Shown: positions 41,792-50,509 of the stretch, piece by piece
How the letters are laid out: the number at the start of each line of letters is the position of its first letter
Numbering within the stretch: the first letter of the stretch is position 1
Assembly: GCF_024172085.1 (NCBI RefSeq)
Contig: NZ_JAMZDZ010000001.1
Location: forward strand, 7,130,001-7,194,000
DNA length: 64,000 bases
Direction of reading: 5' to 3'
Source of the DNA: Hamadaea flava
Lineage (GTDB): Bacteria; Actinomycetota; Actinomycetes; Mycobacteriales; Micromonosporaceae
The notes under the pieces: model-generated
What the model was told of the DNA's origin: nothing
What the model saw: the letters and a program-made list of their open reading frames with translations, nothing else
Databases searched by the model: none
Position numbers and translations under genes: made by a program

Positions 41792-42616
41792 TCAGCCCAG
41801 GACCAGGCCGGGATCGTCGTCGGGCTCCGGGCGGGGCGCCGGGATCTGGTAGTCCTCGGTCAGCGTCGTCATCGGTCCGGGCCAGGTCGACTGGGCGACC
41901 TCGATCGGGCGGTGCTTGTCGTCGTACGCGATGTGCAGCAGGTGCAGCACCGGCGTATCGGGCCGCATCGCCAGCAGCTCCGACTCGTCCCGGGTGGGCA
42001 GCCGCGCGCTGAGCACGTCGGTGGCGGTGGCGTACCGCCGCCCGGTGACCTCCTCGACCTCCTGGTAGAGGGGACGGCCGAAGGCCTCCGCGCGCTCGAT
42101 CCCGGAGCCGTCGACATCGGACGGCAGGAACCAGGACGCGCCGACCTCGACGGTCACCTGCGACACCGTGGTGTCCAGCGTACGGACGAGATAACGGCGT
42201 ACCACCAGGATCGTGCCGTCGGGGACCCCGAACGCGTCGGTGACCTCGGCCGGCGCGGCCTCGCGGCCGACCGACACGAGTTGCTGGCGGTACCGCGCGG
42301 CCAGGTCGGCGTGGTAGCCGCGGTGCGCGCCGTAGCGGCCGCGCGCGAGGCGGTTGAGCCGGCGGCGCGTGCCCCGGACGTAGGTGCCGGAGCCGGGCTT
42401 GGTGATGAGCAGCCCTTCGACACGCAGCTGGTCGACGGTGCGCTGGATGGTCTGCTTCGCCACGCCGAACATCGTCGCCATGGCGGGGATGCTGGGCAGC
42501 CGTTCGCCGGCGGCCCAGTCACCGCGGCGGATGCGGGCGCGCAACGTGTCGGCGATCTGCCGATGCGGGTACTCGGCGACGCCCGGATTGATTCCGGAAG
42601 TGCTCACCTCTGTCAC
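41792..42616 (-). CDS. GntR family transcriptional regulator (HutC/UTRA type)
   Basis: About 274 residues. The winged helix lies at residues ~14-85 (PHRQIADTLRARIRRGDWAAGERLPS, FGVAKQTIQRTVDQLRVEGLL, PGSGTYV) and the UTRA effector domain covers ~110-260 (ILVVRRYLVRTLD, ARLPTRDESELLAMRPDTPVLHLLH). Several GTG codons could start it; GTG 42616 is preferred, 42607 is possible. The upstream 42617-42676 stretch contains CCTAGG and CTAGG-rich sequence that could hold an autoregulatory site. The effector and regulon are unknown. Confidence 0.82.
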   Translation of the reverse strand: MTEVSTSGINPGVAEYPHRQIADTLRARIRRGDWAAGERLPSIPAMATMFGVAKQTIQRTVDQLRVEGLLITKPGSGTYVRGTRRRLNRLARGRYGAHRGYHADLAARYRQQLVSVGREAAPAEVTDAFGVPDGTILVVRRYLVRTLDTTVSQVTVEVGASWFLPSDVDGSGIERAEAFGRPLYQEVEEVTGRRYATATDVLSARLPTRDESELLAMRPDTPVLHLLHIAYDDKHRPIEVAQSTWPGPMTTLTEDYQIPAPRPEPDDDPGLVLG

Positions 42617-42676
42617 AACCGGATTGTGCCGCACGAATGTCCGAATACCTAGATTCCTAGGATTCTTTAGGCGTGG

Positions 42677-42725
42677 CGTTCTAAAGCACGCAATTCGCCC
42701 AACGGCGAGCACGCACTTTAGAACG
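42677..42725. terminator. Nested inverted repeat after the PAC2 gene
   Basis: CGTTCTAAAG and CTTTAGAACG form a perfect 10-bp outer stem, with TCGCC/GGCGA as an inner hairpin. It starts 6 bases after the PAC2 stop codon, so it probably terminates that gene. Confidence 0.65.
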
Positions 42726-42730
42726 GATGT

Positions 42731-43612
42731 TCAGAACAGTCCGGCGGTGGGGCCGGCCGGGCCCGAGTTGCCGCCGCCGCGGCGACGCAGATACTTCTCG
42801 AACTCGCTGGCGATCTCGTCACCCGACAGCGGCTGCAGGCCGGCGTCGCCGGCGCGTTCCTCCAGCTCCCGCAGGTATTCGCCCAGCTCGGCGTCCTGCT
42901 CACCGGCGGCGCGCACCTTGTCCTCCCACTCGGCTGCCTCCTCGGCGAGGTCGCCGACCGGCACCGGCAGGTCGAGCACCTCCTCGATGCGGTGCAGCAG
43001 CGCGAGGGTCGCCTTGGGGCAGGGCGGATTGTTGGCGTAGTGGGGGACGTGCACCCAGAACGACAGCGACTCCAGCTCAGCCGTCTGCGCGGCGTCGTGC
43101 ATCACCCCGACGATGCCCGTCGGGCCCTCGTACCGGGTGGGCAGCAGGTTGTAGCGCTCCATGGCCTCGGCGTTGGGCGAGCTCCCGCTGATCGGCAGGG
43201 GCCGGCTGTAGGGCACGTCGGCCAGCAGCGCGCCGAGCAGCACGATCCGGCTGACCTCCAGGCTGTGGCACAGCTCCAGCACGTCGGCGCAGAAGCCGCG
43301 CCAGCGCATGTTGGGTTCGATCCCGCGGATCAGGACGACGTCGCGGTCGGCCCCGGGCGGGCTGGCCACGAGGAATCGGGTGGTCGGCCACTCGATGCGC
43401 CGGGTGTCGCCGTCGATCAGGCTGATGTGCGGCCGGGTGACCTGGAAGTCGTAGTAGTCCTCGGGGTCGATCGCCGCCACCTCCTTGGCGTCCCAGACCT
43501 GTTCGAGGTGGTCGAGGGCGCTGCTGGCCGCGTCGGCCGCGTCGTTCCACCCCTCGAAGGCGGCCAGTGCCACCGGGTTGCGCAGGGTCGGCAGTCCGTC
43601 GAACTCGCTCAC
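42731..43612 (-). CDS. PAC2 family protein
   Basis: The 293-residue protein of the PAC2 family shows the same fold as archaeal proteasome-assembly chaperones: VALAAFEGWNDAADAASSALDHLE at the start, VVLIRGIEPNMRWRGFCADVLELC, and VPHYANNPPCPKATLALLHRIEE. Actinobacterial members are thought to be proteasome-associated, but a direct role here is inferred. It starts with GTG and is divergent from metH across 124 bases, a common arrangement in actinomycetes. Confidence 0.88.
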   Translation of the reverse strand: MSEFDGLPTLRNPVALAAFEGWNDAADAASSALDHLEQVWDAKEVAAIDPEDYYDFQVTRPHISLIDGDTRRIEWPTTRFLVASPPGADRDVVLIRGIEPNMRWRGFCADVLELCHSLEVSRIVLLGALLADVPYSRPLPISGSSPNAEAMERYNLLPTRYEGPTGIVGVMHDAAQTAELESLSFWVHVPHYANNPPCPKATLALLHRIEEVLDLPVPVGDLAEEAAEWEDKVRAAGEQDAELGEYLRELEERAGDAGLQPLSGDEIASEFEKYLRRRGGGNSGPAGPTAGLF

Positions 43613-43736
43613 ACCTACACCCTAGTCCGCGGGACCGACGCGGCACCCTGTCGTGATCGTGTCGCGGGCTGCTCGCTCTGTGGGAGCGTCCTGTGCCGTG
43701 CTCGGAGTCGTCTGGACGGTTGGCTAGGCTTGCCGG

Positions 43737-46700
43737 GTGACCAACGCCTTCCTTGCTGCTCTGCGTGATCGGATTCTCATCGCCGACGGTGCGATGGGGA
43801 CCATGCTGCAGGCGGCCAACCCGACGCTGGACGACTTCTCCGGGTTCGAGGGCTGCAACGAGGTGCTCAACGTGACCCGGCCTGACATCGTCCGGTCGGT
43901 GCACGAGGCGTACTTCGCGGCGGGCTCGGACTGCGTCGAGACGAACACGTTCGGGGCGAACTTCGCGGCGTTGGGCGAGTACGGGATCAGCGAGCGGATC
44001 TACGAGTACTCGCTGACCGGGGCGCAGATCGCCAAGGAGGTGGCGCACGGGTTCAGCACCCCCGGCCGCCCCCGCTTCGTGATCGGCTCCGTCGGACCGG
44101 GCACGAAGCTGCCCACCCTCGGCCACGTGCCGTACGCGACGCTGCGGGACGCGTACCAGGAGAATGTGCGCGGACTGGTGGACGGCGGCGCGGACGCGAT
44201 CCTCGTGGAGACGTGCCAGGACCTGTTGCAGACGAAGGCCGCGGTGATCGGCGCGAAGCGGGCGATCGCCGCGAGCGGGCGTGCGGTCGCGCTGGTCTGT
44301 CAGGTGACGGTCGAGACGACCGGGACCATGCTGCTGGGCAGTGAGATCGGCGCGGCGTTGACCGCGTTGGAGCCGCTGGGCATCGATCTGATCGGCCTGA
44401 ACTGCGCGACGGGCCCGGCTGAGATGACCGAGCACCTGCGGTACCTGGCGCAGCACTCGCGGGTGCCGCTGTCGGTGATGCCGAACGCGGGACTGCCCGA
44501 GCTGACCGCGGACGGCGCTCGCTATCCGCTGACCCCGGCGGAGCTGACCGAGGCGCTGGGCCGGTTCGTCAACGACTACGGCGCGCGGCTGATCGGCGGC
44601 TGCTGCGGCACGACCCCGGAGCACCTGGCGGCGGTCGTGGACGAGCTGCACGGCACGGCGCCGGCCGAGCGCGGCCAGCAGCCGGAGGGCGGCCTGGCCA
44701 GCCTCTACCACCACGTGCCGTTCCAGCAGGACGCGAGCGTGCTGATGGTGGGGGAGCGGACGAACGCGAACGGCTCCAAGGCGTTCCGTGAGGCGATGCT
44801 CGCCGGTGACTACAACGCGTGCATCGAGATCGCGCGGCAGCAGGCCCGCGACGGGTCGCACCTGCTCGACCTGTGCGTCGACTATGTCGGCCGCGACGGC
44901 GCGGTGGACATGCGGGAGCTGGCGGGCCGGTTCGCCACCGCGTCGACGCTGCCGATCATGCTGGACTCGACCGAGCCGGCGGTGCTCGAGGCGGGTCTGG
45001 AGATGCTGGGCGGCCGCTCGATCATCAACTCGGTGAACTTCGAGGACGGCGACGGCCCGACCTCCCGCTACGCCCGGGTCATGCCGGTGGTCCGGGAGCA
45101 CGGCGCCGCCGTGGTCGCGCTGACCATCGACGAGGAGGGCCAGGCGCGTACGCGGGACTGGAAGGTCCGGATCGCGGCGCGGCTCATCGACGACCTGACC
45201 GGCCAGTGGGGACTGCGCCGTGAGGACATCTTCATCGACGCGCTCACCTTCCCGATCGCGACCGGTCAGGAGGAGACCCGCCGCGACGGCATCGAGACGA
45301 TCGAGGCGATCAAGGAAATCGCGGCCCGGTATCCCGGGGTGAACTTCACGCTGGGCATCTCGAACGTGTCGTTCGGTCTCAACCCGGCGGCCCGTCAGGT
45401 GCTGAACTCGGTGTTCCTCAACGAATGCCAGCAGGCCGGGTTGACCAGCGCGATCGTGCACGCGTCGAAGATCCTGCCGATCGCCCGCATCCCGGAGGAG
45501 CAGCTCCAGGTCGCGCTGGACCTGGTCTACGACCGCCGCCGCTTCGCCGCCGACGGTTCGGTGGAGTACGACCCGCTCCAGCGCTACATCGACCTGTTCG
45601 AGGGAGTGGACGCCGCCTCGGCCCGCGCGACCCGCGCGGAGGAGCTGGCGGCGCTGCCGCTGGAGGAGCGCCTGCAGCGCCGGATCGTCGACGGCGAGCG
45701 CAACGGTCTGGAAGCCGACCTCGACGCCGCGCTGGCGAACAAGTCCGCATTGGACATCGTCAACGAGATCCTGCTCGAAGGCATGAAGACCGTCGGCGAC
45801 CTGTTCGGCTCCGGCCAGATGCAGCTGCCGTTCGTGTTGCAGTCGGCCGAGGTCATGAAGAACGCCGTGGCGTACCTGGAACCGCACATGGAGAAGTCGG
45901 ACTCGTCCGGCAAGGGCACGATCGTGCTCGCGACCGTGCGCGGCGACGTCCACGACATCGGCAAGAACCTCGTCGACATCATCTTGTCCAACAACGGCTA
46001 CACGGTCGTCAACCTCGGCATCAAGCAGCCGATCAACGCGATCCTCGACGCCGCCGAGCAGCACGGCGCCGACGTCATCGGCATGTCCGGGCTGCTGGTC
46101 AAGAGCACGGTCATCATGAAGGAGAACCTCGCCGAGATGCTCGCCCGCGGCCTGCACAGCCGTTGGCCGGTCATGCTCGGCGGAGCGGCGCTGACCCGCT
46201 CCTACGTCGAGGACGACCTGCGCGACCTGTTCGACGGCGGCGAGGTCCACTACGCCCGCGACGCCTTCGAAGGGCTCGCCCTCATGGACCGGGTGATGAC
46301 CGCCAAGCGTACGGGGACCGCCGTGGTGGACCCGGCCCGCGAAGCCGCGCTGGCGGCCCGCCGGGAACGCCGGGCCAAGCACCGCGCGGTGGTCACGTCC
46401 GAGCTGCCCGGTCTCGACGACGACACGGTACGCAGTGACGTCGCGACCGACGTGGACGTCCCGAAGCCGCCGTTCTTCGGCACCCGGGTCGTCAAGGGCA
46501 TCCCGGTCGCCGACTACGCGTCGATGCTGGACGAGCGAGCACTGTTCCTCGGCCAGTGGGGCCTGCGGGGCGCCCGCGCCGGCCAAGGCCCGTCCTACGA
46601 AGAACTCGTCGAAACCGAAGGCCGGCCCCGGCTGCGCTACTGGCTGGAGCGCTTCGCCACCGAACAGGTCCTGGAATCCGCCGTCGTGTACGGCTACTTC

Positions 46701-47270
46701 CCGGCGTACTCGGAAGGCAACGACCTGATCGTCTTGGACGAGAACGGGCACAGCGAACGCGCCCGCTTCACGTTCCCGCGCCAGCGCCAAGAACGCCGCC
46801 TGTGCCTGGCCGACTTCTTCCGCCCGCGCGACCTCGGCCTCGACGTCCTGGCGCTGCAACTGGTGACGGTCGGCCACACCATCAGCGAGTACGCCAACAA
46901 GCTGTTCGCCGGCAACCAATACCGCGACTACCTCGAAGTCCACGGCCTGTCCGTGCAGCTGACCGAGGCGCTCGCGGAATACTGGCACGCCCGGATCCGC
47001 GCCGAACTGGTGCTGCCCTCCGGCGACACGGTCGGCTCGTCCGACCCGGCCGACCTGGCTGGCGTGTTGCGCAACGACTACCGCGGCTGCCGGTACGCCT
47101 TCGGCTACCCGGCCTGCCCGGACCTTGAGGACCGCGCGAAGATCGTGTCGCTTTTGGACGCCGGCCGGATCGGGGTGGAGTTGTCCGAGGAGTTCCAGCT
47201 GCACCCGGAGCAGGCAACGGACGCGATCATCGTGCACCACCCGGAGGCGAACTACTACAACGCCAAGTGA
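43737..47270 (+). CDS. metH: Cobalamin-dependent methionine synthase
   Basis: The 1177-residue MetH transfers a methyl group from methyltetrahydrofolate to homocysteine. In order: homocysteine-binding domain (~1-305) with zinc cysteines in LNCATGP and GGCCGT; pterin-binding domain (~325-590); cobalamin cap and B12 domain (~640-870) with the lower-ligand motif DVHDIGKN at about residue 738; and an AdoMet activation domain (~900-1177) that includes AEYWHARIR and YPACPD. All four modules are present. It starts with GTG. No B12 riboswitch is visible in the 124-base upstream gap. It shares that gap with the PAC2 gene. Confidence 0.97.
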   Translation: MTNAFLAALRDRILIADGAMGTMLQAANPTLDDFSGFEGCNEVLNVTRPDIVRSVHEAYFAAGSDCVETNTFGANFAALGEYGISERIYEYSLTGAQIAKEVAHGFSTPGRPRFVIGSVGPGTKLPTLGHVPYATLRDAYQENVRGLVDGGADAILVETCQDLLQTKAAVIGAKRAIAASGRAVALVCQVTVETTGTMLLGSEIGAALTALEPLGIDLIGLNCATGPAEMTEHLRYLAQHSRVPLSVMPNAGLPELTADGARYPLTPAELTEALGRFVNDYGARLIGGCCGTTPEHLAAVVDELHGTAPAERGQQPEGGLASLYHHVPFQQDASVLMVGERTNANGSKAFREAMLAGDYNACIEIARQQARDGSHLLDLCVDYVGRDGAVDMRELAGRFATASTLPIMLDSTEPAVLEAGLEMLGGRSIINSVNFEDGDGPTSRYARVMPVVREHGAAVVALTIDEEGQARTRDWKVRIAARLIDDLTGQWGLRREDIFIDALTFPIATGQEETRRDGIETIEAIKEIAARYPGVNFTLGISNVSFGLNPAARQVLNSVFLNECQQAGLTSAIVHASKILPIARIPEEQLQVALDLVYDRRRFAADGSVEYDPLQRYIDLFEGVDAASARATRAEELAALPLEERLQRRIVDGERNGLEADLDAALANKSALDIVNEILLEGMKTVGDLFGSGQMQLPFVLQSAEVMKNAVAYLEPHMEKSDSSGKGTIVLATVRGDVHDIGKNLVDIILSNNGYTVVNLGIKQPINAILDAAEQHGADVIGMSGLLVKSTVIMKENLAEMLARGLHSRWPVMLGGAALTRSYVEDDLRDLFDGGEVHYARDAFEGLALMDRVMTAKRTGTAVVDPAREAALAARRERRAKHRAVVTSELPGLDDDTVRSDVATDVDVPKPPFFGTRVVKGIPVADYASMLDERALFLGQWGLRGARAGQGPSYEELVETEGRPRLRYWLERFATEQVLESAVVYGYFPAYSEGNDLIVLDENGHSERARFTFPRQRQERRLCLADFFRPRDLGLDVLALQLVTVGHTISEYANKLFAGNQYRDYLEVHGLSVQLTEALAEYWHARIRAELVLPSGDTVGSSDPADLAGVLRNDYRGCRYAFGYPACPDLEDRAKIVSLLDAGRIGVELSEEFQLHPEQATDAIIVHHPEANYYNAK

Positions 47271-47332
47271 CGGGTTCGCTATCCTGTTGATGGTTCGTTT
47301 TGCGAGCGGGGCACGGTCAGCGTCAGGACGGC

Positions 47333-47467
47333 ATGGACACTGGAGTCGTGAAGCATCATGCTGCGGTCCGTGCCGTCGTGCGGCGTCTCATCGAGGACCA
47401 GACGTTCGACGGGCGCGAGGAGCTGCTGCCGACCGAACTACCTAACGTCGAGCAGATCTACTACTAA
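47333..47467 (+). CDS. Possible small protein
   Basis: A 44-residue frame opens MDTGVVKHHAAVRAVVRRL and ends LPTELPNVEQIYY. It is charged and predicted helical, with an acidic, tyrosine-ended tail. CAGGA lies close before the ATG. I recognise no family. It could be a genuine short protein or the remains of a longer gene; codon third positions are only moderately GC-rich. Confidence 0.35.
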   Translation: MDTGVVKHHAAVRAVVRRLIEDQTFDGREELLPTELPNVEQIYY

Positions 47468-47605
47468 GGCGGAGAAGGTAGGCGGCGTCCGTCACTCAAG
47501 GAGCGCTGGGCCTTTCGAGCGGGTGATGTCACGCCGTGATCGTGTGGCGGCCTGGCGCGTTCCGGCCGGCGATGCTGCTGCGGGGACGGCCTCGATCGGG
47601 GTGCC

Positions 47606-47665
47606 GATCTCCGGAGCGCCGGATACTCTTCCCCACGCCGGATCGGTACGCGGCCGTCCGGAAGT
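47606..47665 (+). repeat. Diverged repeat, copy 1
   Basis: Sixty bases starting GATCTCCGGA and ending TCCGGAAGT match the reverse complement of 50450-50509 at 48 of 60 positions by eye. Neither copy is within a supported gene. Confidence 0.6.
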
Positions 47666-47696
47666 TCCGCAGTTCGTGGCGGTTTACTGATTTGGC

Positions 47697-47936
47697 TCAC
47701 AACAGATCGTTCAAGGCGATCAGTCCACGGGTTTGCAAGCCGTCGACCAGCCGACTAGCAAGAAGGTCGGCGGCGTCTCGGTTCGGACAGCGGATCTTGA
47801 TCGGGTCCCGGCCGGGTGCGTCGACATGCACGGTCCAACCACCGCGGTAGATCAACCTGTGCGCAAGCCATCGCCCGAGGACGCTTTGCCACGGTGCGGC
47901 CCGTGAAGCTGTGGTTGGCTTGCGGTGACTGTTCGA
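47697..47936 (-). pseudogene. Open frame without start codon, possible gene remnant
   Basis: Between two stops the minus strand codes for a protein-like sequence, including RWLAHRLIYRGGWTVHVDA and IKIRCPNRDAADLLASRL. There is no ATG or GTG near its beginning. The composition looks protein-like rather than random, so it may be the 3' end of a lost gene. No family is recognised. Confidence 0.3.
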
Positions 47937-48044
47937 TCAGGACGACACCCGACAGCTCAGGTTGCTCCGGTGCGTCGACGGGTGGTCCGGAGGGAGCATG
48001 AACGTCAATCCGGCCGAGCTGCGCGACGTTTGTACTCTCCGGAC

Positions 48045-48305
48045 ATGGATCAGCAGGAGTACAAGCTTGTCGAAGCGCGGGAGCAGGCCAAATGGGTTGC
48101 CTTCCTAGCCACGGGTGTCGCGATCGTCGGCTGGATCTTCGTGGGCCGGAGCCTCAACGCTGTGCTGGTTGGCGCTTCGGGCCGCGGACTGGGTTACGTG
48201 CTCGCCGGTTGGCTGGCACTGGCGATCCTCGCGACGGTCATGGCGGGGGCTGGTTTCGTCGTATCTTGGGTCGTGTCAGCTTTTGCTCGCTACGAGAGAA
48301 GATGA
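48045..48305 (+). CDS. Small two-helix membrane protein
   Basis: The 86-residue protein starts MDQQEYKLVEAREQAKW and has two predicted membrane helices (residues ~18-35 and ~50-78) separated by a Gly-rich loop. No family is recognised. The called ATG follows CTCCGGAC. Its 3' end overlaps the convergent truncated gene (48276-48512) by 30 bases. Confidence 0.55.
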   Translation: MDQQEYKLVEAREQAKWVAFLATGVAIVGWIFVGRSLNAVLVGASGRGLGYVLAGWLALAILATVMAGAGFVVSWVVSAFARYERR

Positions 48306-48512
48306 CCTCTTCGTTATGGAGCCGTATGGCTGAGCAGATGCCGCGACGGCGAGTAGTCGATCTTCCAGTCGGAAGCTCTTGCCGCTGCACTTGCGGCACA
48401 GGAGTTCATCGGTGTGGCGTACGGGGTAGCCGCCAGCTTGGAAGTCACGCAGATAGTCGGTGAGGTCGGTGAAATCTTCGCCTCGCCAATGCCGGCCGGT
48501 CTTGTCGATCAC
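48276..48512 (-). pseudogene. Truncated CxxC protein of an actinomycete family
   Basis: From GTG 48512 the frame reads VIDKTGRHWRGEDFTDLTDYL, then FQAGGYPVRHTDELLCRKCSGKSFRLE, then a tail without family character. It resembles small actinomycete proteins with the pattern DYLRxFxAGGYP followed by a CxxC and, normally, a second CxxC that would complete a zinc ribbon. The second pair is missing here, and the frame runs on into the antisense of the membrane-protein gene, suggesting truncation. I know no function for the family. Confidence 0.5.
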
Positions 48513-48558
48513 GCAAATAGCTTGCCTCGGCTGGAAAGTGCGCAGCAAAGTGGTGGGC

Positions 48559-48687
48559 GGACCGGTGGCAGAGTCTGGACGATTGCGACGCCTTGTGTCG
48601 AGAAGCCTGCGTACAGGTGGCACGAGGCGTGTGGGGCTTCGGGCGTACGCGCCTGCCCTACCAGGGGTTCGAATCCCCTTCGGTCCG
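48559..48687 (+). tRNA. tRNA-like RNA locus with no normal anticodon loop
   Basis: The ends pair as an acceptor (GGACCGG with TCGGTCC, one G-U), followed by TG at positions 8-9, a 4-bp D-stem (GCAG/TTGC) with a GG-containing loop, and a perfect T-arm AGGGG-TTCGAAT-CCCCT. A G stands at the discriminator position and no CCA is encoded. The anticodon stem ACGCC pairs with GGCGT only 33 bases on; the bases between continue the stem (TTGTG/CACGA), so no seven-base anticodon loop exists. A 32-base variable arm with GTGGGGC/GCCCTAC follows. It may be a decayed class II tRNA or a dedicated tRNA-shaped RNA. Total length is 129 bases. Confidence 0.45.
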
Positions 48688-48710
48688 CGAGGACGATTCG
48701 TGCCGATGGG

Positions 48711-49637
48711 CTATCGCCGGCTTGTGGCGTACTCGGCGAAGAGGCCGTCGAGGATGCGTTTGGCGGTCACGGCGTCTTCGTCGTCGGGGTCGTCGTAGCA
48801 CCAGGAATAGGTGGCGAGCGTCTTCCACAGCGCCCAGCCGCGTCCACGTGCCCAGGTCGCGTCGTCGACGGACAGGCGCTCGCGGAACTCCTGGCTGCCC
48901 TCGGTGGTCAACAGTGTCCAGGCGATCGCGAGGTCGCAGGCGGGATCGCCGACACCGCACGTGCCGAAGTCGATGACGGCGGCGAGCTGCCCGCCGTCGA
49001 GCAGGAGGTTGCCACGGGCTACGTCGCCGTGGAACCACGTCGGCTTGCCGTTCCAGGGCGCGTCCAGCGCGTTCTTCCAGATCTCGCGGGCCAGTGCGAC
49101 ATCGAGGTGGCCGTCGAGTGCGGTCAGCGATCGGTCGACTTCCGGCTGGTAGGTGCGCAGCGTTCCGCCTCGGTACCAGTTGTGCAGTCCTGGGCCGGGG
49201 CCGTCGGTCGGATCGACGCGCTGGAGGGCCACCAGGAACTCGGCCAGGTCGATGGCGAACCGGATGGGATCGGCGATGTCCTCCGGGTTCGACTGTGAGC
49301 CGTCGAGCCAGGGATAGATCGACCAGGAGAACGGGTAGCCGGCGTCCGGGCGGCCCATCGCCAGCGGGACCGGGATGGGCAGCGGAAGCTGCGGGGCGAG
49401 TTCCGGCAGCCAGCGGTGCTCCTTGTCGACTGCTAGGGCGTACTCGGCTGCGCTGGGCATTCGCACCGACCTCCCGGAGCCGAGGTGGAACGTCCAGTTG
49501 TCCCATCCGCCGTTGGCTACCGGCTCGACGGGGAGGTCAGCCCATTCGGGGAACTGGTTCGCTACGAGATGGCGTACCACATCTGTCTCGATGGTGATGC
49601 GTTGCGGTACGGGCCCGAGATCCGGTGTGTCGCTCAC
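48711..49637 (-). CDS. Aminoglycoside phosphotransferase family protein
   Basis: The 308-residue protein has the APH/choline-kinase fold. The catalytic loop is WFHGDVARGNLLLDGG, followed by the metal-binding AVIDFGTCGVGDPACDLAIAW. N-terminal substrate and ATP-binding elements are VEPVANGGWDNWTFHLG. It resembles the kinase group that phosphorylates aminoglycosides, macrolides or small metabolites; the substrate cannot be read. GTG 49637 is the preferred start because upstream sequence is not family-like; no good ribosome site was found. It sits alone in the accessory section. Confidence 0.8.
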   Translation of the reverse strand: MSDTPDLGPVPQRITIETDVVRHLVANQFPEWADLPVEPVANGGWDNWTFHLGSGRSVRMPSAAEYALAVDKEHRWLPELAPQLPLPIPVPLAMGRPDAGYPFSWSIYPWLDGSQSNPEDIADPIRFAIDLAEFLVALQRVDPTDGPGPGLHNWYRGGTLRTYQPEVDRSLTALDGHLDVALAREIWKNALDAPWNGKPTWFHGDVARGNLLLDGGQLAAVIDFGTCGVGDPACDLAIAWTLLTTEGSQEFRERLSVDDATWARGRGWALWKTLATYSWCYDDPDDEDAVTAKRILDGLFAEYATSRR

Positions 49638-49731
49638 GGGGGAATGCAAGCCGACCAGGGTGACTGTCGGCAAGGTGTTTTCGTCAGGCTGCGCGGCGCC
49701 CTGTCGGCGAGCGATGTGGCGGATGGCCGGG

Positions 49732-49854
49732 GTTGTTCTGGTGCAATTGCCAGACATGGCGTCGGGCTTCGGGCGTATCGAGGAGTAGGCCGCGGATCGC
49801 CCAATCACGCAGGGATTCGTCATCGTTGTGCGATTCGGCGTGAGGAGCGGGAGC
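49732..49854 (-). pseudogene. Protein-like remnant
   Basis: The minus strand encodes HAESHNDDESLRDWAIRGLL followed by LDTPEARRHVWQLHQNN, a helical stretch typical of a real protein, but no start codon is nearby and the frame ends soon after in low-quality sequence. Family not recognised. It lies just upstream of the phosphotransferase gene. Confidence 0.3.
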
Positions 49855-50214
49855 GCCAACGCGGCCAGGCCAATCCGCCGGTGGATGCGGCGGTCGAGGC
49901 GGCGGGGGGCGTGGTCGCGCCGCAGCCGACGATCCAGTGGCGTTACCGGGTCCATGACGACGACGGCACTCTGCTGTTTCGCGGTGTCACCCGCGCCCGA
50001 CCAGCCCTGCACTCTGCTCCGGTGGCTGGCGTGGACGCTGCGCGGGAAAGCGACTCGCACGCTGGATCGGCGGCTGGCCAGCGCGGTGCGAGCTGCTGGA
50101 TCGGCCGCTGGCCTGTGTGGTGCGAGCGTCGCTGGAACGCCGTCGACCCTACGGGCGACCGGTGAGGTAGCTGGTGTTCCACCGGCGGACGGCCGACCCG
50201 GAATCCGCCTACCC

Positions 50215-50334
50215 ACCGACGGATCGGCCACCGACCGCGAGGCCACCGACAGGGAGGCCACCGACCGCGAGACCCACGACCGCGAGACCCACGACCGCGA
50301 GACCCACGACAGGGAGGCCCACGACCGTGAGACC
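50215..50334. repeat. 15-bp minisatellite, eight units
   Basis: Eight 15-base units of the form CACGACCGCGAGACC, with A/C, AGG and GCC variants, are stacked head to tail. Translated on the plus strand they give a TDREA/HDRET repeat. No gene containing it is supported. Confidence 0.85.
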
Positions 50335-50449
50335 CGCGGCGGCGCCCCGCTGTTTCACGGTGTCACCGGAGTCCGGCCTATCTCGCACGCCGCACCGGTG
50401 GTCGGTCCGAGCCGTGGGCACCGCTGACCGCTGGCGAGTGAACGGCTCG

Positions 50450-50509
50450 ACTTCCGGATGGTCACGCACCGAACCGGTGCGGGGAAAGGTATCCGGGCTT
50501 CCGGAGATC
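50450..50509 (-). repeat. Diverged repeat, copy 2
   Basis: The reverse complement of this 60-base segment matches 47606-47665 at about 80% identity. The two copies are 2.8 kb apart in inverted orientation and flank the tRNA-like locus and phosphotransferase gene. Confidence 0.6.

Larger units (their letters stand above)
47468..48044. other. Degenerate intergenic region
   Basis: No intact gene is supported. It contains a 60-base diverged repeat (47606-47665) shared with 50450-50509 and a minus-strand open frame without a start (47697-47936). Base composition is less GC-rich than flanking genes. The stretch lies at the start of the accessory-looking section. Confidence 0.6.

Noticed and set aside
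43613-43736. Possible B12 riboswitch before metH
   Set aside because: The gap is only 124 bases and no B12-box-like sequence was found.
43077-47240. A 1387-codon minus-strand open frame antisense to metH
   Set aside because: MetH on the plus strand has all family motifs; the antisense frame has none.
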